DNA of 7,894 nt, taken from contig JAQULX010000119.1 in NCBI GenBank assembly GCA_028718465.1, forward strand, positions 1-7,894, given 5' to 3'. Shown in pieces: positions 1 to 5,374 of this stretch; positions within the stretch are counted from its first letter, which is position 1, and each line of letters starts with the position of its first letter. The notes below the pieces were generated by a model that saw only the letters and a program-made list of their open reading frames with translations, ran no database searches and was not told the origin of the DNA. The position numbers and the translations under genes are program-made. Source of the stretch: Dehalococcoidales bacterium (GTDB lineage Bacteria > Chloroflexota > Dehalococcoidia > Dehalococcoidales > UBA3254).

Positions 1-3
1 TTC

Positions 4-24
4 ATTAATCTTTAATCTTTAATC
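4..24. repeat. Three short tandem repeats downstream of the methyltransferase gene
   Basis: Three consecutive 7-bp units ATTAATC, TTTAATC, TTTAATC lie at the 3' end of the operon and overlap the last codon and stop of the methyltransferase. Only three short AT-rich units are visible and the window ends here, so it may be a chance low-complexity run or the edge of a longer array. Confidence 0.4.
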
Positions 25-882
25 ACAAATTCCGTCCCCCTTCCTCCACCATACCAGCGCCCATTTGGAGTATCCTTCATGGGTAAGAACTGAAGAACCT
101 TTTACTTCACTGAACTTTCTTTCCAGGAATTCAGTGAGAAGCGCCAACTCTTTCGGGTTGAAAGTCTCTGTCCGCCACTGCACTTCATCAATGGCCTGTT
201 CGATGCTGGAAAACTGGACCTTGATCCGGGAGTGAAGGACTTCCACATTGGCCTGGATACCCATTTGATATAGCATGTTGCAGATATAGATATATGGCGG
301 ATGCTTCTTCCCATTTCGACCGATAACCTTATATACTTCCCAGTCAAACGGGAGATGGACGATTGGGAAAGTGAGGTAGGCGGCCTGCCGGGTAATGGAG
401 ATGATATGGGAGAGGGCTTCTTTCATATCTCCGGACATCAGGGAGCGAGAGGCTACCACAACATCATGGGGGCTTATCAGATGGTTAGTACAGGCGTCAT
501 TCCAGGACGAATTGATATACTGGATATTGCTTAGTGCGTTTTTTCCTGCATTTTCCTTTAAATATTTCAGCATCTCCGGGGAAAGGTCCAGGGCGGTCAC
601 ACTTTTAGACTTTTTTGCCAAAGGGACCGCCAGCGTTCCCGGACCGCAGCCGATATCCAGGACGCTCCAATCCGATTGAACTTCGATTCGATCCAGCATT
701 TTGGAGATATAGTCATCTTTGTCCAGGTCTTCTTTACCTTCCGCGACTCGACTGATTCGTTTATTGAAACCGGCTGCCCGCCGGTCCCACAGGTCTTTTC
801 GGGAACAGTTGTTTTTACCCCGGTGGGAAGGCGAGGATTCAGCCTGCCACATGGCATTCCAATCTATTGTGTTAAAGTCCAT
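19..882 (-). CDS. Class I SAM-dependent methyltransferase of the Mo/W importer operon
   Basis: This 287-residue protein is probably a cytoplasmic, soluble S-adenosylmethionine-dependent methyltransferase. Motif I, VLDIGCGPG (residues 74-82), is the canonical SAM-binding glycine loop. The acidic residue at the end of strand beta2 is D99 in TALDLSPEML. The Rossmann core covers about 55-175. The C-terminal part (about 175-287), rich in tryptophan near the end, is not a module I recognise and may hold the substrate site. The N-terminus MDFNTIDWNAMW followed by LWDRRAAGFNKR at 31-42 resembles methyltransferases that I recall near FmdE/FecCD genes in anaerobes. The ATG is supported by an AGGTG site 4 nt upstream, and the gene starts 18 nt after the ABC-FmdE stop, so it is the last gene of the operon. 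The substrate is unknown; methylation of a metal ligand or a small molecule linked to metal uptake is only a guess. Confidence 0.85.
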   Translation of the reverse strand: MDFNTIDWNAMWQAESSPSHRGKNNCSRKDLWDRRAAGFNKRISRVAEGKEDLDKDDYISKMLDRIEVQSDWSVLDIGCGPGTLAVPLAKKSKSVTALDLSPEMLKYLKENAGKNALSNIQYINSSWNDACTNHLISPHDVVVASRSLMSGDMKEALSHIISITRQAAYLTFPIVHLPFDWEVYKVIGRNGKKHPPYIYICNMLYQMGIQANVEVLHSRIKVQFSSIEQAIDEVQWRTETFNPKELALLTEFLERKFSEVKGSSVLTHEGYSKWALVWWRKGDGICD

Positions 883-900
883 ATTTCACCTCGTATTTGT

Positions 901-2286
901 TTATTTATTTTCGCTGTAATACTTGCCGTTGGCACAGGCCCGGCAAAGCGTTTTACCTTCCCGAATTACCTCCCGGCCGTCCATGACCCTCTCACTGCAA
1001 ATTGAACAGTAAGATTTATTCTTTGGAGGACCCGGCAAATCATTTTCAGGGATGTCGATTTGTACTTCTTGCAGAATCACCATTTCCTCATCGGGAGTCC
1101 GGGCAATTATCCGGGAGATTTCCTCAATCGGGCCGTTGCTGTCAAAACTTTCTTTGATGGATGCTCTCAAAGATTTTCCGGTATCCAGATTGATGAAGGT
1201 GGCTGCAAACTTGCCGTAATCGATATGCTTCAAGGAGCGGTGTCCCAGGGAACAGCCGGTAACTACCTGGACGGCATCCGTCATGCAGCGGTCGATTTCC
1301 GCATAGACTATCAGGTTTTTATTTTTAATGCCCGGGTCAAGTCCCAGAGCCTTCATGGCTGCCAGGGCTATCTTGGTCCCCAGGGCGATTCCCGCGCAGA
1401 CGTGCCCGTGATAATCCCCTGCCTTTTTCAGATAAAACTCAAAACCGTTCATAAATCCTCCCAAATTAATGATATTTTTACTCTCAGTGGATGGTACGCA
1501 ATCTTCCATCGGCACACAAATTTTCCGATTGATTCCGGAATCCACCTCTAATACTTTTACCTTGATGTTATAAACTTTTTCCAGATTATTATCCGTCATC
1601 ACTTTTTCCGGGGTTCCTATATCGAGAAACGCGCCATTCTGCATCAGGGCCACTTTACTGGAAACCAGGAAAGCATGGTCCGGAAAATGTGAAGTCATGA
1701 TAATCGGCAGGCCGGTAGCCGATAACCTCCTGACAATCCTTAACAGGCGGACCTGGTTGCCGAAATCCAGATGGGAGGTCGGCTCATCCAGCAATAGCAA
1801 GGAGGGCTGCTGTGTCAGCACCCTGGCGAACATCACCATTTGCCTTTCACCCCCGCTGATCTGGGTATATGGCTTATCTCTCAGTTGGGCGATCCCCATA
1901 GCCTCCAATGACTCTTCGGCAACGCGGATGTCATCAGTGCCCGGCGAGGCCAGCAGTCCCAGGTGAGGAGTCCGGCCTACCAGAACAGCATCCAGGACTG
2001 AGAAGGGGAAAACCGGCTGGTGCATCTGGGGCACATAGCCGATAGACCGGGCTATCTCAGCCCGCGGCATCCGGGAAATATCCCGGTTATTTATCGTAAT
2101 GCTTCCCTGGTGCAGCTTAACCAGGTTATTGAGGCATTTCAGCAGGGTAGTCTTTCCGCACCCGTTTGGTCCCAGAATAGACAGGACTTCCCCTTCTTCC
2201 ACCGTGAAACTAACGTCGGAAAAGCCGCTGGTCATGGATGGGTCATAATGATAGGCGGCTTCCCTGACTTCTAATGTCAAGCCCAT
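901..2286 (-). CDS. ABC transporter ATPase fused to an FmdE domain with C-terminal zinc ribbon
   Basis: This is a 461-residue fusion. Residues 1 to about 255 form a FecE/BtuD-type ABC ATPase: Walker A GPNGCGKT (39-46), Q-loop Q87, signature SGGER (144-148), Walker B LLLLDE (163-168), D-loop SHLD and H-loop H200. All catalytic residues are present, so it should energise the permease encoded just upstream. After a linker (about 255-278), residues 279-410 are an FmdE domain, named after formylmethanofuran dehydrogenase subunit E: HGHVC (293-297), DRC (332-334), GCSLGH (344-349). A zinc-ribbon-like tail has C427-x2-C430 and C448-x2-C451. FecE-type ATPases are usually about 250-270 residues, and FmdE is usually a separate protein of roughly 150-200, so the join is unusual. 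The start codon overlaps the permease stop by 10 bp and has GGAGG 6 nt upstream. A metal or pterin-cofactor handling role for FmdE is inferred, not shown. Confidence 0.92.
   Translation of the reverse strand: MGLTLEVREAAYHYDPSMTSGFSDVSFTVEEGEVLSILGPNGCGKTTLLKCLNNLVKLHQGSITINNRDISRMPRAEIARSIGYVPQMHQPVFPFSVLDAVLVGRTPHLGLLASPGTDDIRVAEESLEAMGIAQLRDKPYTQISGGERQMVMFARVLTQQPSLLLLDEPTSHLDFGNQVRLLRIVRRLSATGLPIIMTSHFPDHAFLVSSKVALMQNGAFLDIGTPEKVMTDNNLEKVYNIKVKVLEVDSGINRKICVPMEDCVPSTESKNIINLGGFMNGFEFYLKKAGDYHGHVCAGIALGTKIALAAMKALGLDPGIKNKNLIVYAEIDRCMTDAVQVVTGCSLGHRSLKHIDYGKFAATFINLDTGKSLRASIKESFDSNGPIEEISRIIARTPDEEMVILQEVQIDIPENDLPGPPKNKSYCSICSERVMDGREVIREGKTLCRACANGKYYSENK
1450..1462 (-). promoter_or_regulatory. 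Internal ribosome binding site and ATG at the ABC/FmdE boundary
   Basis: On the minus strand GGGAGG (1462-1457) lies 4 nt before an in-frame ATG (1452-1450), which is Met279 of the fusion. From this ATG the product would begin MNGFEFYLKKAGDYHGH, which looks like a normal FmdE N-terminus. The site could yield a free FmdE of 183 residues beside the full fusion, or it could be the relic of a once separate gene. Confidence 0.6.
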
Positions 2287-3401
2287 CCTTTGCCTCCTCT
2301 CTTCAATAGATAGATGAAGAAAGGCGCCCCGATGATGGCTGTAAGGATCCCGATGGGTATCTCAACACTGGCTACCAGCCGGGCGATATCATCAATCAGC
2401 AGCAAATACGCTGCTCCCAGCAGCAGGCAAACAGGTATCAATCGCTTATGGTTCGGTCCTACCAGGAGGCGCCCAATATGGGGTATGACCAATCCCACCC
2501 AGCCGATAGTGCCGCTGATGCAGACCGCCGAAGCCGTGATCATAGTGCAGCAAAGCACAATGATGGTGCGCAGCTTTCCGGTATCAACCCCTAATGCCTG
2601 GGCTTCTTCCTCCCCCATAGCCAGCACGTTGAACCTCCAGCGGATCAGGATGAGGATTGTAATGCCGGTCAGCATGGGTATTGCTGCAAAGAGCAGGTCC
2701 TGGTTTTTGATGGAAGCCAGACTGCCCATCAGCCAGTAGGTGATTGCGGGAAGCTGATCGATGGGGTCCGCGGCATATTTCATCAAGGCCAGAAAAGCCC
2801 CGAATAATGACCCGATAGCCATACCGGCCAGAATCAGGCTGAGGGTAGGATTCCCCTTTACGATCCGGCTGACGAAAAAGGAAACTCCGACGGCCAGCAA
2901 GGCAAAACAGAAAGCCGATATTTCGATGGCAATCCAATTGCCGGATATCAAAATCGCTAGGGCGGCCCCGAAACCGGCACCCTGGGAAACTCCCAGGATG
3001 TCCGGCGAGACCAGGGGATTGCGGAAAAGCCCCTGAAAAGAAGTTCCGGCCAGAGCCAGGCTGGCCCCGATTAGCATGGCAGCTAATATTCTCGGCAGCC
3101 GGATTTGCATCACTATCGTATCCCAGATGTCGGGATAGGTATGAGCCAGTGGTAGAACTTGAGATGCCGCATCTCTGGCAAAGTCCGGTGTGATGTTATA
3201 TATCAGTACTGCAAACTGATATATCAGTACTTTGATTACATCCGGGGGTGATACTGGATACCTGCCCAGGGCAAAAGAGATGAGGAAGAGGCCCACCAGT
3301 ATCATCAGCAAGATGGTGACGGCCGGTAACCCGTTAATTCTCCGCAAGCAGGAAAATGCCGATTTCCCGGAATTTGACTTTAATTTCGCAGCAGTTGCCA
3401 T
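2277..3401 (-). CDS. FecCD/BtuC-family ABC transporter permease, probable molybdate/tungstate import
   Basis: This 374-residue integral membrane protein is the permease of a type II (BtuCD-like) importer, acting as a homodimer in the cytoplasmic membrane. It has the repeated hydrophobic segments expected for about ten transmembrane helices, starting near residue 25. The family motif QGLFRNPLVSPDILGVSQGAGFGA is at 123-146 and the family-typical C-terminus GAPFFIYLLKR is near 359-369. It is somewhat longer than the usual 330-350 residues because of a polar N-terminus and a longer loop between the first two membrane segments (about 65-95). It begins 6 nt after the binding-protein stop and ends overlapping the ATPase start. 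Its own ribosome site (AGAGAG) is weak, so translational coupling is likely. The sequence alone does not show the substrate. The family moves iron-siderophores, B12, haem and, in MolBCA, molybdate/tungstate; the riboswitch context favours the last. Confidence 0.9.
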   Translation of the reverse strand: MATAAKLKSNSGKSAFSCLRRINGLPAVTILLMILVGLFLISFALGRYPVSPPDVIKVLIYQFAVLIYNITPDFARDAASQVLPLAHTYPDIWDTIVMQIRLPRILAAMLIGASLALAGTSFQGLFRNPLVSPDILGVSQGAGFGAALAILISGNWIAIEISAFCFALLAVGVSFFVSRIVKGNPTLSLILAGMAIGSLFGAFLALMKYAADPIDQLPAITYWLMGSLASIKNQDLLFAAIPMLTGITILILIRWRFNVLAMGEEEAQALGVDTGKLRTIIVLCCTMITASAVCISGTIGWVGLVIPHIGRLLVGPNHKRLIPVCLLLGAAYLLLIDDIARLVASVEIPIGILTAIIGAPFFIYLLKRGGKGWA

Positions 3402-3407
3402 ATCTCT

Positions 3408-4604
3408 CTAACTCGGATTAGCTAATAGTTGTTCCAATTCCTGGTCTGTCAGATCGTAATGGAAGAATTTGGAATAAAACTCTTTTACCCTGGCATTCAG
3501 GTCCAGGTCTTTAGTTTTCTCCGGATAGAGCTTGTTTATCATCCAGTACATCCCCACCATCTGGCAAGGACCGGGAGGACCGTCAAACCAGGAGAACGGA
3601 TTGTCCGGGCGGATGGCAGCCTGTTTGTTTTTCACCGCTCTCAGCTGGCCCCAGCGCGAATCACTTAAAATGGTCTTATACAGAGTCGCCTGGCTGCCCC
3701 GTCCGATGATCACCTTATCCGGGTCCCAGAGCAGGATTTGCTCTAAGGAAGCATCCGCCATACCGTAGCCGGGCTTGAGGGTAACCTGGGCGACATTGAT
3801 ACCACCGCAGAATTCCAGAAGACGGGTGTGCATCGAACCGACCGGGTCGGTACTGAAGCCTTCTTTACCTTCGGCATAGTAGACCTTGATCCGGTCCTTT
3901 TCAGGAACGGTCGCCACAATCGCCTCCACATAGCTCATCGCTTCTTTATAGTAGGCAATCAGGCTCTCTGCCCGGTCCTGCACGCCCAGCAGGTCTCCCA
4001 GAAAGCGGATTTCGGCTTCGTATCCTGTCAGTGCGTCATCAGCGTAATTAGTTGTCTCTTCTCCTGCTTTGAGCCCTACTACCGGGATTGAACCGAACTT
4101 TTCCTGTCGTTCATTTATATTGGCTTCCGTACCTTCCAGGATGATGTCCGGCCTGGCCGCAATAAAGGTCTCGTAGTTGCCCGTCTGGGTGCCAAACCAG
4201 CCTCCGACCACCGGCAGATTTTTGTATTTTTCCGGCACCAGGGCCGGGTTGCCGTTGAAAGTAAAGCTCAAACCAGCCAGTTTATCCGGCGCCAGCAAAT
4301 AGACCATCTGCATCTCTATCGGTCCCGAGGTCAAGACACGGTTGATGGCCGCCGGTACGGTTAAATTCCGTCCATACATATCGGTGATAGTGCGGGTAGT
4401 TGGCGCAGGTGAAGCAGGTTTGGTAGCCGCTGGCGTTGGTACCGGTGATGCTGTTGCAGCAGAAGGCGCCGCTGAAACGGCAGGTGAGGATGTTTGGGGA
4501 ATCTGGTTTTCTGTACTACAGCCTGTCAGGCTTATGCTTAGAATAACACTGATAAGTGCTAATAAGATTCTTATTGGGATTTTGTTTTTCACGCTATACT
4601 CCAT
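3408..4604 (-). CDS. Lipoprotein substrate-binding protein of a FecB/MolA-type metal importer
   Basis: This is the extracytoplasmic solute receptor of the importer, first gene of the operon. The 398-residue reading has a basic n-region, a hydrophobic helix (11-25) and a lipobox LTGC with lipidated C29, so it is membrane-anchored. A long Ala/Pro/Ser/Thr linker (about 36-72) follows. The binding domain opens with TRTITDMYGRNLTVP, the usual start of type II metal/siderophore binding proteins, and runs to the end with two lobes, including FIAARPDIILEG and LLWDPDKVIIG, typical 'the substrate is at this site' strands of the family. ATG at 4604 has no Shine-Dalgarno site. A GTG at 4592-4590 (Val5 of this reading) has GGAG at 4602-4599 with 6 nt spacing, so the true protein may start MKNKIPIRILL (394 residues). 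Homology, lipobox and neighbours make the role secure; the ligand (molybdate or tungstate) is inferred from the leader RNAs. Confidence 0.9.
   Translation of the reverse strand: MEYSVKNKIPIRILLALISVILSISLTGCSTENQIPQTSSPAVSAAPSAATASPVPTPAATKPASPAPTTRTITDMYGRNLTVPAAINRVLTSGPIEMQMVYLLAPDKLAGLSFTFNGNPALVPEKYKNLPVVGGWFGTQTGNYETFIAARPDIILEGTEANINERQEKFGSIPVVGLKAGEETTNYADDALTGYEAEIRFLGDLLGVQDRAESLIAYYKEAMSYVEAIVATVPEKDRIKVYYAEGKEGFSTDPVGSMHTRLLEFCGGINVAQVTLKPGYGMADASLEQILLWDPDKVIIGRGSQATLYKTILSDSRWGQLRAVKNKQAAIRPDNPFSWFDGPPGPCQMVGMYWMINKLYPEKTKDLDLNARVKEFYSKFFHYDLTDQELEQLLANPS
4599..4602 (-). promoter_or_regulatory. Shine-Dalgarno site favouring a GTG start for the binding protein
   Basis: The minus strand reads ATGGAG-TATAGC-GTG. 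The GGAG sits inside the first ATG codon pair and is ideally placed (6 nt) for the GTG at 4592-4590. The ATG at 4604-4602 is preceded by an A/T-rich run without any purine-rich site. The shorter start is preferred, with the signal peptide then MKNKIPIRILLALISV. Confidence 0.6.
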
Positions 4605-4630
4605 GTTTTAAAAATTATTTCTATGCCGGG

Positions 4631-4642
4631 TTGCTCGAGCAA
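4631..4642. repeat. Perfect 12-bp palindrome upstream of the binding-protein gene
   Basis: TTGCTCGAGCAA is a perfect palindrome 27 nt before the ATG of the transport operon, downstream of the last terminator. It could be a repressor site or a small RNA hairpin near the ribosome binding region. It does not look like the classical ModE operator as I remember it. Function is unknown. Confidence 0.4.
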
Positions 4643-4669
4643 TTGGGTGTTACAAGCTCATTTTGCCCA

Positions 4670-4724
4670 CCTCCCTTTCCATACATCATGGCCTCAATAA
4701 CAGACCTGAGAACTGGAAAGGAGG
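4670..4724 (-). promoter_or_regulatory. Leader hairpin pairing CCUCCUUUCCA with UGGAAAGGGAGG
   Basis: In the minus-strand transcript CCUCCUUUCCA (4724-4714) can pair with UGGAAAGGGAGG (4681-4670), with one bulged G, closing a loop of about 32 nt just after the last terminator. The 5' arm is also complementary to the 3' end of aptamer A (UGGAAAGGAG, 4820-4811). It may therefore be an alternative pairing partner that frees or hides purine-rich, ribosome-site-like sequence. This is seen by eye only, and no folding energy was calculated. Confidence 0.4.
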
Positions 4725-4748
4725 GACTATGAGTGCAAATAAGCAAGA

Positions 4749-4785
4749 TAAAAAAATAGCACCCCTCGAACAAGAGGATGCTATT
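4749..4785 (-). terminator. Intrinsic terminator of riboswitch A
   Basis: On the minus strand AAUAGCAUCCUC pairs with GAGGGGUGCUAUU around a six-base loop UUGUUC, followed directly by a run of U (A at 4750-4756 on the plus strand). The stem begins 23 nt after the last base of aptamer A. It lies upstream of the transport operon, so it is an attenuator rather than the end of a gene. The stem could also work in the other direction, but no plus-strand gene precedes it. Confidence 0.85.
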
Positions 4786-4808
4786 ATATTATTACCCTGG
4801 CTCATATT

Positions 4809-5038
4809 TTCTCCTTTCCAATTCGGGAAACAGCACCGTTTTCAGTACTGCCGTCGATCCTGCACATTCCTTAAAGGGGTTTGGGCGAAGCCCATCAGGA
4901 TAGCGTTACCCGGAGGAGTCTGGGGCAAGCCCCGGTAGTATAGCGGGTACTCTTTGGATGCTCCCTTTAGAATGCCGGATGCCGACTGTCGGCCTTGTCC
5001 TTAAAACATAAGGATTTAGGCCTGACAGCTCCGGAGAA
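4809..5038 (-). ncRNA. Riboswitch A: Moco-type aptamer with a ~116-nt insertion
   Basis: This minus-strand RNA is closed by P1 UUCUCC (5038-5033) with GGAGAA (4814-4809). Next comes CUCCGGAGCUGUC and a long second stem in which CUGUC (5028-5024) pairs with GACAG (4990-4986), extended by GGCCU/AGGCC and UCCUU/AAGGA. The segments UCGG and CGACGG bracket the central arm. The stem CAGUACUG-AAAA-CGGUGCUG (4850-4831) and the end UUUCCCGAAUUGGAAAGGAG complete it. The same elements occur in riboswitch B with compensatory changes. The 3' end matches the Moco riboswitch (Rfam RF01055) as I remember it from the E. coli moaA leader. Unlike B, the central arm between 4977 and 4860 carries about 116 extra bases built largely from two hairpin repeats. 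The Moco call rests on memory of the consensus; that the two RNAs are homologous is seen directly. Confidence 0.72.
4875..4950. repeat. Two tandem ~36-bp hairpin repeats inside riboswitch A
   Basis: Plus-strand copies at 4875-4909 and 4914-4950 share the pattern AGGRGTYTGGG...AAGCCC...TATAGCG or GATAGCG, then TAC. Each centres on a short GC-rich hairpin: TGGGCGAAGCCCA at 4882-4894 and GGGGCAAGCCCC at 4922-4933. The two are clearly related but not identical. They sit in the central arm of aptamer A and are absent from B, so they look like small palindromic elements that entered or multiplied in the loop of the RNA. Confidence 0.65.
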
Positions 5039-5097
5039 TCATCTTTATTTTCTTTTGCGACAAAATTAACATAAAACCGGTTATTCAGAATTCATTG

Positions 5098-5108
5098 GAA
5101 AGGATAAG
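5098..5108 (-). promoter_or_regulatory. CUUAUCCUUUC element between the two riboswitches
   Basis: The minus-strand sequence CUUAUCCUUUCCAAU, just after terminator B, is complementary over 11 bases (UCCUUUCCAAU) to the end of aptamer A (AUUGGAAAGGA), and nearly as well to the end of aptamer B. Transcripts from the upstream promoter would contain it before aptamer A is made, so it could compete with the aptamer for its 3' strand. A near copy, TTATCCTTTC, lies in the promoter spacer at 5349-5340, which suggests the whole module was duplicated. Confidence 0.4.
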
Positions 5109-5148
5109 GCGAGGCTGGTATCAATGCAGGACTTTGCCCGGAGAAGAA

Positions 5149-5184
5149 CAAAAAAGCGCATTCTCAACATAAGAAAGCGCTTTT
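5149..5184 (-). terminator. Intrinsic terminator of riboswitch B
   Basis: On the minus strand AAAAGCGC (5184-5177) pairs with GCGCUUUU (5159-5152), with inner UUCU/AGAA pairs, and ends in six U. It begins 23 nt after the last base of aptamer B, the same spacing as in unit A, which supports a common aptamer-plus-terminator module. A-runs on both sides mean it could also act on plus-strand transcripts. Confidence 0.8.
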
Positions 5185-5207
5185 CTATGATAGGTTAACA
5201 TCATTCC

Positions 5208-5317
5208 TTCTCCTTTCCAAATCGGGAAGCTATGCCGTTTCCAGCAAAGCCGTCGAGATATTTCATCTACCGACTGTTTACCTTGGATTGCTCTTTAGGT
5301 AAAACAGCTCCAGAGAA
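5208..5317 (-). ncRNA. Riboswitch B: compact Moco-type aptamer
   Basis: This minus-strand RNA of about 110 nt starts some 8-10 nt after the predicted transcription start. P1 is UUCUCU (5317-5312) with GGAGAA (5213-5208). The second stem pairs CUGUUUUACC (5307-5298) with GGUAAACAG (5282-5274). A small central arm AGAU/AUCU lies inside UCGG...CGACGGC. The next hairpin (5250-5229) pairs GCUUUGCUG with CGGCAUAGC across a GAAA tetraloop, one U-U mismatch apart. The 3' end is GCUUCCCGAUUUGGAAAGGAG, which from memory closely resembles the end of the E. coli moaA Moco riboswitch. Compared with unit A the helices are kept while many paired bases differ, so this is a conserved structure. The ligand could be the molybdenum or the tungsten cofactor, and the sequence does not decide. 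Confidence 0.75.
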
Positions 5318-5326
5318 CTAAAACCC

Positions 5327-5356
5327 ATATTATCACTTATGAAAGGATAACGTCAA
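5327..5356 (-). promoter_or_regulatory. Sigma-70-type promoter of the riboswitch-controlled operon
   Basis: On the minus strand TTGACG (5356-5351) is followed after 18 nt by TAATAT (5332-5327); GATAAT two bases earlier is an alternative -10 with 16 nt spacing. Transcription would start near 5320, immediately before aptamer B. No comparable promoter is evident directly ahead of aptamer A, so one transcript probably carries B, then A, then the four genes. Confidence 0.7.
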
Positions 5357-5374
5357 ATCGCTAAGCTTGCGATT
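5356..5374. promoter_or_regulatory. Inverted repeat touching the -35 box, possible operator
   Basis: AATCGC and GCGATT flank TAAGCTT, a 6-bp inverted repeat with a 7-bp spacer that abuts the -35 box of the operon promoter. The position suits a DNA-binding regulator. It does not resemble a ModE site as I remember it, and chance occurrence is possible. Confidence 0.35.

Noticed and set aside
1060..1551. 163-codon plus-strand frame
   Set aside because: It is the antisense shadow of the FmdE half of the fusion gene, whose motifs are unmistakable on the other strand.
2314..2739. 141-codon plus-strand frame
   Set aside because: Antisense to the conserved permease; no ribosome site or family resemblance.
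4605..4645. Separate promoter directly before the binding-protein gene (TTGCTC, 17 nt, AATAAT)
   Set aside because: The match is poor and would start the transcript at or inside the start codon; the promoter at 5327-5356 fits far better.
4663..4938. Plus-strand frame with a good GGAAAGGAGG site before an internal ATG at 4729
   Set aside because: It runs antisense through the terminator and aptamer A. Its ribosome site is just the complement of the leader's CCUCCUUUCC arm, and the peptide resembles no protein I know.
5039..5095. Independent promoter for riboswitch A
   Set aside because: The stretch is AT-rich, but the best -35/-10 pair I find matches only about half of the consensus, so I do not list it.
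4809..5317. Cobalamin riboswitch, considered because FecCD/BtuC importers often carry one
   Set aside because: The conserved B12-box and the GCCACTG-type core are not present, while both units share the UUGGAAAGGAG end and stems of the Moco type.
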